Shown here one piece after another: positions 15,147 through 23,346 of a stretch of 39,545 nucleotides of DNA. The translations under genes and the position numbers were made by a program. The stretch is taken from the NCBI GenBank assembly GCA_015069165.1, contig SVJD01000018.1, positions 1 to 39,545 on the forward strand. Reading direction: 5' to 3'. The notes under the pieces were generated by a model that worked only from the letters and a program-made list of their open reading frames with translations, was not told where the DNA came from and made no database searches. Each line of letters begins with the position of its first letter. Position 1 is the stretch's first letter. Origin of the DNA: Oscillospiraceae bacterium (GTDB lineage: Bacteria; Bacillota; Clostridia; UBA1212; UBA1255).

Positions 15147-15309
15147 AATAACCTCGCTGTAATCAAAAAGCTCTGTGCCGCAAGCAGCACAGAGCTATAA
15201 ATACAAATTCTGCGTTTTTCTTGCGGCTCAGCAAATCTTTGCCGTCAGTAGAATATATGTTTTTACTTAAAATATATGTGTTCGCAGTAGGGAAAAGCCA
15301 TCTGCTTAC
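15147..15309 (-). ncRNA. hydE leader with terminator/antiterminator switch (candidate riboswitch or attenuator)
   Basis: The leader is transcribed leftward. The terminator is a perfect 10-base stem (15196-15187 with 15178-15169, AGCTCTGTGC/GCACAGAGCT) with an 8-base loop, followed by UUUUU at 15169-15165. Upstream, the segment GCCGCAAG (15227-15220) is exactly complementary to CUUGCGGC (15184-15177) in the loop and 3' arm of that hairpin, giving an alternative antiterminator. The same GCCG can instead pair with CGGC (15244-15241), and CUGCG (15287-15283) can pair with CGCAG (15214-15210) as an enclosing stem. These are mutually exclusive folds, as in riboswitches. I do not recognise a known aptamer, and there is no T-box. 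The ligand is unknown. Confidence 0.6.
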
Positions 15310-15315
15310 AATGTC

Positions 15316-15345
15316 ATTTTAATCTATATTTAACTGTACTGTCAA
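15316..15345 (-). promoter_or_regulatory. Promoter of the hyd maturation operon
   Basis: On the minus strand, TTGACA (15345-15340), 18-base spacer, TAAAAT (15321-15316). The start site would be near 15309, leaving a leader of about 160 bases before hydE. Confidence 0.65.
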
Positions 15346-15421
15346 GCAGATTGTTTTCATATTCATGGACAATCTCGAATAAAATTTGTAACAGCAATAT
15401 GATTAAGGAGGATTCGTAAAT

Positions 15422-17899
15422 ATGGAGGGGCTCACTGCGAAAGAGGCAGAGAAAAGATTGGCTAAATATGGTAAAAATGTATTGGAACAACGTAAGAAAA
15501 AATCGCCTGTAATGCTTTTTTTGGGACAATTTAAAGATGTAATGACAATTGTTCTGTTTGCGTGTACGGGAATTTCTGCGTTTATGCAAGATTGGGTAGA
15601 AGCCATTGTTATGGTTGGCATAGTTATAATAAATGCGGCATTGGGATTTGTGCAGGAGTTTCGTACAGAGAAAACCATAGAAGCGTTGCGCTCTATGACG
15701 GCTATGCACGCAAAAGTTAAGCGCGATGGGAAAATAAAAGATATAAAAGCGGAAGAAATAGTTCCCGGTGATGTTTTGCTCGTAAAAAGCGGAGATATAA
15801 TACCGGCAGACGGCCGGATAGCGGAGTCTGTCGGATTTACTGTAGATGAAGCATTACTTACCGGCGAATCTGCGGCGGTTGAAAAGAGTGAACTTTCGAA
15901 AGAGGATTGTAATGTATATTCAGGAACAATGGTGTTTAGCGGTTCGGCAACTGTGGAAGTTACGCAAACAGGTATGAATACAAAAATGGGAAAAATTTCA
16001 GGAATGATACAAGATGTGCAAGAAGAAAGTACACCGCTTCAAAAGAAATTGGCAAAAATGGGAACTTATATCATATTTGCCTGCGGTCTTATTTGCACAA
16101 TTGTTGTTGTAACGGGACTTTTGAGAGGGGAAGAGCCTGTTGGTATGTTGCTTACCGGAATAAGCCTTGCCGTAGCGGCAGTGCCGGAGGGACTTCCTGC
16201 CATAGTTACTATTTCTTTGGCTTTGGGTGTGCAGAGAATGGCAAGCAAAAACGCACTTGTAAGGCGGCTTCCGGCGGTGGAAACATTGGGTAGTACAACT
16301 GTTATTTGTTCTGATAAAACGGGAACGCTCACTCAAAACAAAATGTCTGTGCGTGAAGTTTATTCTTTGTCGGAATATTTACCGCTTATTTGTGTGCTTT
16401 GTAATAATTTGGCAGATGCTACGGAAAAGGCTTTATATGAATTGAAAGATGATAAAACAGAAAAAAGCGCGGCTGAATATGAGCGTGTTGCGGAAATTCC
16501 GTTTGATTCAAAAAGAAAGTGTATGAGTGTTGCTGTTAAAAATAACAACGGAGAATGCTTTTTAATGACAAAAGGCGGTGCCGACGTGGTACTTGCTAAG
16601 GCAACGCATTATGCGGAAAACGGAAAAATCAAAAGATTAGACAGTATAACAAGAAAAAATCTTCAAAGACAAAACGAAATAATGGCATCTAAGGCATTAA
16701 GAGTGCTTGCGGCGGCATACAAGAAAATTTCCGCGCAAGATGCGGAAAAAGTGCGAGTATTGAAAGGCAAAAGCGGCAATGTGGAAAATACATTGATTTT
16801 TGTGGGTTTTGCCGGACTTATGGACCCTCCCAGAGAAGAAGTTCCGAGTGCTGTAAAAATGTGCTCTGATGCAGGAATCAGAACGATAATGATAACAGGC
16901 GACCACAAAGTTACGGCGGCGGCAATAGCAAAAGAGGTAAATATTTCCGGAAACGACGTACTTACCGGAGATGAAATCAATGCTATGAATGATGCGGAAT
17001 TTTCTGCGGCTGTTGATAAAATAAACGTATATGCAAGAGTGCAACCGGAGCATAAATTAAGAATTGTAAAAACACTTAAAAAGAAAAACAACATTGTGGC
17101 TATGACAGGAGATGGGGTAAATGATGCACCTGCCATAAAAGAGGCGAATATCGGTGTTGCTATGGGAATGAACGGAACTGACGTTACAAGAGAAGCTTCT
17201 GATATGGTGTTGGTTGATGATAACTTTGCAACAATTGTTGAGGCGGTAAAGCAGGGCAGAGGTATATATGGAAATATAAGGAAGTTTATAAGATATATGC
17301 TGGCATGTAATTTGGGAGAGGTTGTAACTATGTTTGCTGCGGTGCTTTTGGGACTGCCTATGCCACTGTATCCCATTCAAATTTTGTGGGTAAATCTTGT
17401 AACAGACGGACTTCCCGGAATAGCTCTCGGACTTGATCCGGTAAATGATGATATTATGAAACAAAAACCTGTTTCTGCGGATAAAGGCTTGTTTAGCGGC
17501 AGATTGCCGTTTTTGATAATTTTTCGCGGTATTTTGATAGGTTTGTGTACTTTGGGAGCATTTGTTGCAATAAATTTCACTACAGGCAATACGGAATTGG
17601 CGGGGACATCTGCGTTTTTGACACTTGTACTTACTCAAATTGTACATTCTTTAGAGTGCCGCAGTGAAACAAAAGGTATTTTTAAAAGCGGAATAAGAGA
17701 AAATCTTTGGCTTTTATCGGCAGGGGCATTTTCGCTTCTTTTGATGTTGGCTGTGATTTATTTGCCTGTACTTCAAGGGATATTCAGAACGGTTTCTTTA
17801 GGTTATGAGCAACTTGCTGTGGTAGCGTGTTTTACAGCAATAGGACCTATTTTGGGAGGACTTGTAAACGAAATTATTTTTCTTGCGGAAAAGAAATAG
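15422..17899 (+). CDS. P2-type calcium-transporting ATPase (825 aa)
   Basis: This membrane pump uses ATP through a phospho-aspartate. It has actuator motif TGES (147-150), the phosphorylated D298 in SDKTGTLTQNKM, nucleotide domain MTKGGADVVL, hinge motifs MITGDHKVTA and GDGVNDAPAI, and membrane segments throughout. PEGLP (255-259) in M4 and NLVTDGLPGIALGLDP in M6 carry the residues that bind Ca2+ in SERCA-like pumps, so calcium export is the best call; Mn2+ or mixed specificity is possible. At 825 residues it is somewhat shorter than many PacL-type pumps because the nucleotide domain is compact. AAGGAGG lies 10 bases before the ATG at 15422. It is divergent from the hyd operon. No convincing promoter was found beyond a weak TAAAAT at 15380-15385. 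Confidence 0.9.
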   Translation: MEGLTAKEAEKRLAKYGKNVLEQRKKKSPVMLFLGQFKDVMTIVLFACTGISAFMQDWVEAIVMVGIVIINAALGFVQEFRTEKTIEALRSMTAMHAKVKRDGKIKDIKAEEIVPGDVLLVKSGDIIPADGRIAESVGFTVDEALLTGESAAVEKSELSKEDCNVYSGTMVFSGSATVEVTQTGMNTKMGKISGMIQDVQEESTPLQKKLAKMGTYIIFACGLICTIVVVTGLLRGEEPVGMLLTGISLAVAAVPEGLPAIVTISLALGVQRMASKNALVRRLPAVETLGSTTVICSDKTGTLTQNKMSVREVYSLSEYLPLICVLCNNLADATEKALYELKDDKTEKSAAEYERVAEIPFDSKRKCMSVAVKNNNGECFLMTKGGADVVLAKATHYAENGKIKRLDSITRKNLQRQNEIMASKALRVLAAAYKKISAQDAEKVRVLKGKSGNVENTLIFVGFAGLMDPPREEVPSAVKMCSDAGIRTIMITGDHKVTAAAIAKEVNISGNDVLTGDEINAMNDAEFSAAVDKINVYARVQPEHKLRIVKTLKKKNNIVAMTGDGVNDAPAIKEANIGVAMGMNGTDVTREASDMVLVDDNFATIVEAVKQGRGIYGNIRKFIRYMLACNLGEVVTMFAAVLLGLPMPLYPIQILWVNLVTDGLPGIALGLDPVNDDIMKQKPVSADKGLFSGRLPFLIIFRGILIGLCTLGAFVAINFTTGNTELAGTSAFLTLVLTQIVHSLECRSETKGIFKSGIRENLWLLSAGAFSLLLMLAVIYLPVLQGIFRTVSLGYEQLAVVACFTAIGPILGGLVNEIIFLAEKK

Positions 17900-17956
17900 T
17901 TGTGGCATAATTTTATTTGTGAAGATTTGCAAATAAATGATAGGGGCAGCGTTGTA

Positions 17957-18832
17957 ATGAGTCAACTGCAAGAAAATCAACAAGCATCCAAAACTAAAAA
18001 TAATAAAGGTTTTAAAGCCAACAGGAAGATTTTTTCTCTTCTTGTACTTGGTGTTGTTGTTTTTGCACTTATCATTTTGCTTTCACCTATATTCGGAATA
18101 ACCGATATTTCAATTTCTGAGGTTACGTTATATTCTTCTGAGGAAATTTACGGAGCATTTGATGAATTTAAAGGTTCCAACGGTTTTATTTCTCTTTTTA
18201 AAAATACTACTTTTGCCCAAGTAGACAATGTTTTTCGCATGAGATATACAGAAAAGGAAAAAAGTATGCTTTTTGAGTATCCTTTAATCAAAAATATAAC
18301 TGTGAAATACGATATGCCGGGTAAATTGATAGTTGATATAGAAGAACGCACACCCGTAATGGTTACAGAAAAAGATAATATGTATCTTTATATCGATTCA
18401 GAAGGTTACCTTTTAGGGGCATATACCAGTGCGGATAAGCCGGATATGCCTCTTGTAAAAGGTATAGAAATAAATGATTATAAAATCGGAGCATCCGTTG
18501 CACAAGGGAAAGATACGGCGGTAGATAATACAATAAAAATTTGCAGTTTGATGAAACAACTTTCTATGCTTTCTTATATTGATATTATTGATGTTTCGGA
18601 TTATAATGATATATGTATGTACTGTGCGCCGGCGCTCACTGTAAAGTTTGGAAAAGCAGAGGATGTGGGCAGAAAACTTTCGTATATAAAGGGAGTTATC
18701 GACAGCGGTTATGACGGAAACGCAAACGGTGTACTTGATGTGTCTGCAGGGGGAAATCCGATTTTTAAAGAGAATGTTATTCCGGAAAAAACAACGGAAC
18801 CGACGATTGCACCGAGTGCAGATATTGAATAA
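17957..18832 (+). CDS. ftsQ: Cell-division protein FtsQ/DivIB (291 aa)
   Basis: A basic cytoplasmic N-terminus (KTKNNKGFKANRK) precedes one membrane span (about 26-46, FSLLVLGVVVFALIILLSPIF). A POTRA domain starts at TDISISEVTLYSSEEI and includes EYPLIKNITVKYDMPGKLIV and DIEERTPVM, the classic FtsQ/DivIB sequence. The beta domain (LYIDSEGYLLG) follows, then a Pro/Thr-rich tail. The protein connects FtsL/DivIC with the divisome and works outside the membrane. The start was set at the ATG at 17957 with AGGGGC upstream; the in-frame TTG at 17900 has no ribosome site and would add residues before the basic region. Its place ahead of sbp, ftsA and ftsZ supports the call. Confidence 0.85.
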   Translation: MSQLQENQQASKTKNNKGFKANRKIFSLLVLGVVVFALIILLSPIFGITDISISEVTLYSSEEIYGAFDEFKGSNGFISLFKNTTFAQVDNVFRMRYTEKEKSMLFEYPLIKNITVKYDMPGKLIVDIEERTPVMVTEKDNMYLYIDSEGYLLGAYTSADKPDMPLVKGIEINDYKIGASVAQGKDTAVDNTIKICSLMKQLSMLSYIDIIDVSDYNDICMYCAPALTVKFGKAEDVGRKLSYIKGVIDSGYDGNANGVLDVSAGGNPIFKENVIPEKTTEPTIAPSADIE

Positions 18833-18850
18833 GAAAGGATTGCAAGAGTA

Positions 18851-19213
18851 ATGATTCCTGTTTTTGGGCTTATAATAGGTTTGATAGTAGGTATTTTTCT
18901 GCCGGTAGAAATTCCGACGGAATATTCTATTTACGTTGCTGTTGCGATTTTGGCAGCACTTGACAGTGTTATGGGTGGCGGTGTTGCAGCAATGCAAAAA
19001 CGCTTTGATATTGGATTGTTTATATCCGGTTTTCTCGGAAATATATTTCTTGCGGTATTGCTTGCATTTATCGGAGAAAAAATGGGTATTCAGTTATATA
19101 TGGCGGCAATTTTCGCGTTTGGTACAAGACTTTTTGCGAATTTTGCCACAATCAGAAGACTTCTGGTTAAAAAGTATTCAAGAAATAAAAACATAAAAGA
19201 AGAAGGCAGGTAG
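18851..19213 (+). CDS. sbp: Small basic protein Sbp (DUF1290, 120 aa)
   Basis: Three to four hydrophobic segments contain the family's conserved text: MIPVFGLIIGLIVGIFLP, YVAVAILAALDSVMGGGVA, FISGFLGNIFLAVLLAFIG and AIFAFGTRLFANFATIRR. The C-terminal tail is basic (KKYSRNKNIKEE). Sbp is a membrane protein encoded in the division cluster of many Firmicutes between ftsQ/divIB and ftsA; its exact role is not established. GAAAGGA lies about 12 bases upstream of the ATG. The gene is 18 bases after ftsQ and 5 bases before ftsA, so it is in the same transcription unit. Confidence 0.88.
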   Translation: MIPVFGLIIGLIVGIFLPVEIPTEYSIYVAVAILAALDSVMGGGVAAMQKRFDIGLFISGFLGNIFLAVLLAFIGEKMGIQLYMAAIFAFGTRLFANFATIRRLLVKKYSRNKNIKEEGR

Positions 19214-19218
19214 AGTAA

Positions 19219-20487
19219 ATGGTAAAATATGTAGCAGCACTTGATATCGGAACTACCGGATTAAGAATGTTGGTAGGAAAGGTTACTGACTCGGGAAGTA
19301 CACATATAATTGCAAAGACCGCCGTTCCTTGTAAGGGCGTTAGAAAATACCAAATAGAAGATACTAATGAACTTGTTATGTCTATTCGCAGAGTTCTTAA
19401 AAAAATAGAGGAGCAGACAGACATTATCGTTAAGTCTACATACGTCAGCATACAAGGTGCGTATGTGGGATATGTGAGGAATACGGCTTCTATAGACGTT
19501 GAAGATGGTGTTGTATCAAATGCAACAATTGCCGATTTGTTGGACAAGACATCTGATATTGAGCTTTATGATGATGAAAATCTTGTAGATGTTATTCCTG
19601 TTAAATTTGTCCTTGATGAAAAGGAAACAGTGGCAGATCCTTACGGTCTTGAAGCACAGTCTTTGAGAGTGGATGCTGATATAGTTACTGCAAATTCCGA
19701 TGCGATAGAAAAAATCACTGCTTGCGTAAATGAAGCAGGTCTTGAAGTTGACGGCTTTGTTCCGTCTTCTGCTGCAATGATGGGCTTGATTCCCGATTAT
19801 GAAGAAGGCGAAAACAGTACGCTCTTGATAGATGTGGGCGGTACAAATACAGAATTTACCGTATATTCACAGAATTATCCGTTCTTTTCTTCAAGTGTTC
19901 CGGTAGGCGGAGACCATATTACGAATGACGTTTCGGCAGTGTTTAATATAAGCCCTGAGGAAGCGGAAACAATAAAACGTGATTACGCCATAGCTGCTGC
20001 CGAACTTGTAACGAACAATGTTGATGTGGCTGTTTTCAATACAGAAAAGGGTATGCAAGATCTTATAAAAATCAAAGATATTGTAGAAGTTATGGAAGCA
20101 AGAATTGTAGGGCTTCTCAATATTATTGCAGATAAACTTGAAAAAGAAGATATTAACCCTTCCGGAATAAGCAGAGTGATTTTCTGCGGAGACGGCTTGA
20201 CTTCGTTTAACGGACTCGATACATTGTGCGAGGAAATTTTTGAAACGAAATATATTAAAGTTGATTTTTCGAGAGCAACCGGAATGAAGAGCTGCTACAC
20301 ATATTCCGGCGGAATGGTTATGTACATTTCAAAGCTTTTGCCTCTCGGCAGAGTGGATTCTAAGATAGAAAAGAGAAATTTTGCGGCAGAGCAACAAAAA
20401 GAACAAGGCGGAGCGCAAGTTGTTTTGGACGCTTTGTCCGGCGCAAAAGACAAAGTTAAAGGCTTTATTGCAAGATTCAGAGAGTAA
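19219..20487 (+). CDS. ftsA: Cell-division protein FtsA (422 aa)
   Basis: FtsA is an actin-like ATPase that tethers FtsZ filaments to the membrane. The phosphate-1 motif is ALDIGTTGLRMLVG (7-20). The 1C domain contains STYVSIQGAYVG, the phosphate-2 motif is LLIDVGGTNTEFTVY, and VIFCGDGLTSFNG forms the adenosine-site region. The C-terminal segment ALSGAKDKVKGFIARFRE is an amphipathic membrane-targeting helix, as in other FtsA proteins. The length is normal. The nucleotide core is a little diverged (for example GLRMLVG in place of KVCALIG), but the gene order and C-terminal helix make alternatives such as PilM unlikely. The gene is 5 bases after sbp. ftsZ follows behind its own promoter. Confidence 0.9.
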   Translation: MVKYVAALDIGTTGLRMLVGKVTDSGSTHIIAKTAVPCKGVRKYQIEDTNELVMSIRRVLKKIEEQTDIIVKSTYVSIQGAYVGYVRNTASIDVEDGVVSNATIADLLDKTSDIELYDDENLVDVIPVKFVLDEKETVADPYGLEAQSLRVDADIVTANSDAIEKITACVNEAGLEVDGFVPSSAAMMGLIPDYEEGENSTLLIDVGGTNTEFTVYSQNYPFFSSSVPVGGDHITNDVSAVFNISPEEAETIKRDYAIAAAELVTNNVDVAVFNTEKGMQDLIKIKDIVEVMEARIVGLLNIIADKLEKEDINPSGISRVIFCGDGLTSFNGLDTLCEEIFETKYIKVDFSRATGMKSCYTYSGGMVMYISKLLPLGRVDSKIEKRNFAAEQQKEQGGAQVVLDALSGAKDKVKGFIARFRE

Positions 20488-20534
20488 AAATGCTGTTTTT
20501 TGTACTTTATGCACGAAAATTTTTCAAAAAAGTA

Positions 20535-20563
20535 TTGCATAACGAACTTTAATGATGTATATT
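20535..20563 (+). promoter_or_regulatory. ftsZ promoter
   Basis: TTGCAT (20535-20540), 17-base spacer, TATATT (20558-20563), in the 144-base gap between ftsA and ftsZ. It should supply extra ftsZ transcript beyond read-through. Confidence 0.65.
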
Positions 20564-20631
20564 AGTATGGATGAAGAATCACGAAATTTTAACATAAGAT
20601 AAAATTTAAGTGTTATTAAGGAGGGCTTATT

Positions 20632-21726
20632 TTGAGTATTGAGTATGATAGCGAAGCAGGCAAAGATGCTAAGATAATAGTAATAGGTATCGGTGGCGGC
20701 GGTAACAATGCCGTTGACAGAATGATAGAGTCAGGAATGTCAAGTGTTGATTTTATTGCAATGAACACGGACAAGCACGTTCTTTTGAAATCAAAAGCAG
20801 GCACTAAAATTCAGTTGGGCGAGAAGCTTACAAGAGGTTTAGGCGCAGGTGCTAACCCTGAAGTTGGCGAAAAAGCTGCTACAGAGAGCCGCGATGAGAT
20901 TACAAATCTTCTCACAGGCGTTGATATGGTATTTATTACAGCAGGTATGGGCGGCGGCACAGGAACAGGTGCAGCACCGGTAGTTGCAGAAATTGCTAAA
21001 AGTATGGGAATTCTTACAGTAGCTGTTGTAACAAAACCTTTTGCTTTCGAAGGCAGAAGAAAAATGATGTCAGCTCTCAAAGGTATAGAAAAATTGGAAG
21101 CAAACGTTGACTCTCTCGTAATAATCCCTAATGATAACATTATGAAAATTGTCGATGAGAAAGTTACATTCCAAAATGCATTCAGACTTGTTGATGAAGT
21201 TCTCAGTAATTCAGTACAGGGAATTTGCGATATCGTAACAGACGTTGCTGACGTTAACATAGACTTTGCTGACGTTAAGACAACAATGTCAAACAAAGGT
21301 ATCGTACATTTGGGTGTTGGCCGTGCATCAGGTAAAAACCGTGCAGAAGAAGCTCTTAAAATGGCTGTTGAGAATCCGCTCCTTGAGACAAGCATTCGTA
21401 ATGCAAAATCAGTTCTCGTTTATTACTGCGGTGATAACATCAACATGATGGAGCTTACACTCGTAAACAACCAAGTACATGAAGACGTTGATGCAGATGC
21501 ACAGATTATTTTCGGTGCTATGGAATCTGACGATATGAACGACGAAATGAAAGTTACTGTTATTGCTGCAGGTTTTGATGATCAAGACATTGGCGATGCT
21601 ATGGATCTTGATACAAAGACAACTGTTATGGCAGCTCAGGCAGATGAGGCAGACAGCTCAAGAAGACGCAGATCAAGCGGTAACGATGATTTTGATGTTC
21701 CTACATTCTTGCAGAACAGAAAATAA
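20632..21726 (+). CDS. ftsZ: Cell-division GTPase FtsZ (364 aa)
   Basis: This is the tubulin-like protein that forms the Z-ring. It has GIGGGGNNAVDRM (19-31), the tubulin signature GGGTGTG (107-113), TKPFAFEGRRK, the synergy (T7) loop NIDFADV (209-215) with its two catalytic aspartates, a variable linker, and the C-terminal peptide FDVPTFLQNRK that binds FtsA. The start is TTG, fixed by AAGGAGGGC 6 bases upstream; no ATG precedes the conserved core. Codon use is more even and richer in GCA/GTT/CTC than in neighbouring genes, as expected for high expression. A strong terminator follows. Confidence 0.98.
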   Translation: MSIEYDSEAGKDAKIIVIGIGGGGNNAVDRMIESGMSSVDFIAMNTDKHVLLKSKAGTKIQLGEKLTRGLGAGANPEVGEKAATESRDEITNLLTGVDMVFITAGMGGGTGTGAAPVVAEIAKSMGILTVAVVTKPFAFEGRRKMMSALKGIEKLEANVDSLVIIPNDNIMKIVDEKVTFQNAFRLVDEVLSNSVQGICDIVTDVADVNIDFADVKTTMSNKGIVHLGVGRASGKNRAEEALKMAVENPLLETSIRNAKSVLVYYCGDNINMMELTLVNNQVHEDVDADAQIIFGAMESDDMNDEMKVTVIAAGFDDQDIGDAMDLDTKTTVMAAQADEADSSRRRRSSGNDDFDVPTFLQNRK

Positions 21727-21771
21727 TCCCTTTAAAAAGTAAACTTATGGGCTGTGAAGAACAGCATAAAG

Positions 21772-21818
21772 AAGCTCTGAGATTCATATTAGTATGAGTC
21801 TCGGAGCTTTGTTTTTTT
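21772..21818 (+). terminator. Intrinsic terminator after ftsZ
   Basis: A long hairpin (21772-21809; AAGCTC...GAGCTT outer stem, further pairing inside with GATTCATA/TATGAGTC) is followed by GTTTTTTT at 21811-21818. Confidence 0.9.
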
Positions 21819-21845
21819 AGGAGTCTGATTTTAATTATCTAAGCA

Positions 21846-21873
21846 TTGAAAAATTTTTGGATTGTTGTATAAT
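21846..21873 (+). promoter_or_regulatory. Promoter of the Fic gene
   Basis: TTGAAA (21846-21851), 16-base spacer, TATAAT (21868-21873), 49 bases before the start codon. Confidence 0.6.
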
Positions 21874-21922
21874 AGAGAAAGAAAGTACGCAAGATAATAC
21901 GTAAGTATATGGAGTTGAGTTT

Positions 21923-22915
21923 ATGTGTGATTACAAACCGCCTTTTACAATAACAAATCAAATATTATCATACGTGGCATCTATCTCGGAAAAAATAGGA
22001 CGCATCACGGCAACAAGTAATTTAAAAGCTAAACCACATTTGCGTAAAAATAATCGTATAAAATCTATTCACTCTTCTTTGAAAATTGAAGCTAATTCAC
22101 TTTCTTTAGGACAAGTCAGAGATGTAATAAACGGGAAGATCGTTTTTGGGGAACAAAAGGAAATACAAGAAGTGAAAAATGCTTACGAAGCGTATGAGAA
22201 AATATCAGAAATTGACCCGTACAGCATTAAACATTTGAAAAAATATCATGGGATTATGACAAGATATGTAGTTGAAGAATCAGGAGACTTTCGCTTGGGA
22301 GAAGAGGGGGTTTTTAACGGAAATCAATGTATCTTTATGGCGCCGCCTGCGAAATTCGTTCCGGAATTAATGAAAAATCTTTTTTTGTGGATGAATAATG
22401 AACATGAAAATATTCATCCGCTTATATTAAGCAGTATATTTCATTATGAATTTGTCTTTATTCATCCGTTTTCTGATGGTAACGGAAGAATGGCAAGATT
22501 ATGGCATACTGCCGTCCTTTATAGATGGAATCCAATATTTGAGCATATTCCTATTGAGAGCCAAATAGAAAAATTTCAAGATGAATATTATAAAGCAATT
22601 GCAAAGTGCCATACAGATGGTGCCTCTACTGCTTTTATAGAATTTATGTTGTCGCAGATTGATAAAATTTTGGATGATGTTTCTGCTCAAATCAGAGAAG
22701 ATAACGAGCAAATTACTGAATATATTAGAAAGCTACTTGATTCAATGGAATATGATATTCCGTACACAAGTAAAAATCTTATGGAAAAAATGGGATTGAA
22801 ATCCAAAGAGGGATTCCGAAGAAATTATTTGCGTCCGGCAATAGAACTTAACCTAATTCATATGACGATACCTGAAAAACCTAACAGCAAAAATCAGAGA
22901 TATGTAAAAAAATAA
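21923..22915 (+). CDS. Class II Fic-domain protein, probable AMP transferase (330 aa)
   Basis: The catalytic loop HPFSDGNGRMAR (181-192) matches HPFx(D/E)GNGRxxR, with H181 as general base. Such proteins transfer AMP from ATP to Ser, Thr or Tyr of a target. An N-terminal inhibitory helix is visible, IHSSLKIEANSLSL, with S52xxxE56. E56 would block productive ATP binding, as in class II Fic proteins. The C-terminal part (about 255-330) resembles a winged helix (NLMEKMGLKSKEGFRRNY), common in this group and possibly for self-regulation. It is a single gene with its own promoter, directly behind the ftsZ terminator, and is the first gene of an accessory stretch. GGAGTTGAG lies upstream of the start. 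The target is unknown. Confidence 0.9.
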   Translation: MCDYKPPFTITNQILSYVASISEKIGRITATSNLKAKPHLRKNNRIKSIHSSLKIEANSLSLGQVRDVINGKIVFGEQKEIQEVKNAYEAYEKISEIDPYSIKHLKKYHGIMTRYVVEESGDFRLGEEGVFNGNQCIFMAPPAKFVPELMKNLFLWMNNEHENIHPLILSSIFHYEFVFIHPFSDGNGRMARLWHTAVLYRWNPIFEHIPIESQIEKFQDEYYKAIAKCHTDGASTAFIEFMLSQIDKILDDVSAQIREDNEQITEYIRKLLDSMEYDIPYTSKNLMEKMGLKSKEGFRRNYLRPAIELNLIHMTIPEKPNSKNQRYVKK

Positions 22916-22960
22916 AAAATTTCCAACCTTTTTAGAAAGCTGTGTCTATAATAATAAAGG

Positions 22961-22987
22961 AATATTGTGCTCTGTTAACACAATATT
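22961..22987. repeat. Perfect hairpin without T-run
   Basis: AATATTGTG (22961-22969) and CACAATATT (22979-22987) flank a 9-base loop, in the 128-base gap between the convergent Fic and XRE genes. The following sequence GGGAATG has no T-run, so it is at best a weak terminator or a protein site. Confidence 0.4.
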
Positions 22988-23043
22988 GGGAATGTAAGAA
23001 ATTTTGATTTTTCGGGAATTGAAGGGATGGTTTGACGAAATAT

Positions 23044-23250
23044 CTATGATTCTTTTACATAAATTATTATGTCGCTTACATTACAATTAAGGACTTCACA
23101 AAGAGCATCTATTGTCCTTGTACTTATAGCTTCACCTTTTTTTATTCTATGAAAAGTATTGGCAGAAAAGCCCTCTTTAAAAATCAAGTGATATTCAGTT
23201 ATTCCTTTTTTTAAAAGCGTTTCATAAAACGGTTCATAACTAATCAATCT
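23044..23250 (-). CDS. XRE-family helix-turn-helix repressor (68 aa)
   Basis: The whole protein is a Cro/C1-type DNA-binding domain: PFYETLLKKGITEYHLIFK, then FSANTFHRIKKGEAIST (recognition helix) and TIDALCEVLNCNVSDIIIYV. Proteins of this small family commonly begin MISY, so the TTG at 23250 (giving ISYEPFYETLL) with GGTGG just upstream is preferred; a GTG at 23259 is an alternative. The gene points away from two lipoprotein genes, and the gap holds a perfect palindrome that overlaps both divergent promoters. It should therefore control itself and the lipoprotein pair; that link is inference from layout. Confidence 0.8.
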   Translation of the reverse strand, partial: RLISYEPFYETLLKKGITEYHLIFKEGFSANTFHRIKKGEAISTRTIDALCEVLNCNVSDIIIYVKES

Positions 23251-23268
23251 AACCACCACTGCAAGTTT

Positions 23269-23312
23269 ATCATACTCAAACAGTTGACTATACTCAAAAT
23301 ATTGAGTATAAT
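23269..23312. promoter_or_regulatory. Overlapping divergent promoters with palindromic operator
   Basis: Plus strand: TTGACT (23284-23289), 17-base spacer, TATAAT (23307-23312). Minus strand: TTGAGT (23297-23292), 17-base spacer, TATGAT (23274-23269). The palindrome TATACTCAA-AATA-TTGAGTATA (23289-23310) fills the plus spacer and the minus -35. A further half-site CATACTCAAA lies at 23271-23280. A repressor bound here would block both directions. Confidence 0.75.
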
Positions 23313-23346
23313 TTGGACTATGAAAATTTATGGAGGGAGTAAAAAT

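Noticed and set aside
15350-15421. Promoter for the P-type ATPase
   Set aside because: Only a TAAAAT at 15380-15385 with no acceptable -35 at the right distance; not listed as a feature.
16663-17647. Long antisense open frames opposite the P-type ATPase (237 and 196 codons)
   Set aside because: They lack ribosome sites and recognisable domains, and lie opposite highly conserved ATPase motifs; they are shadows of codon bias.
20811-21395. 194-codon frame opposite ftsZ
   Set aside because: Produced by the strong codon bias of ftsZ; composition is Ser/Ala/Thr/Pro-rich with no domain and no ribosome site.
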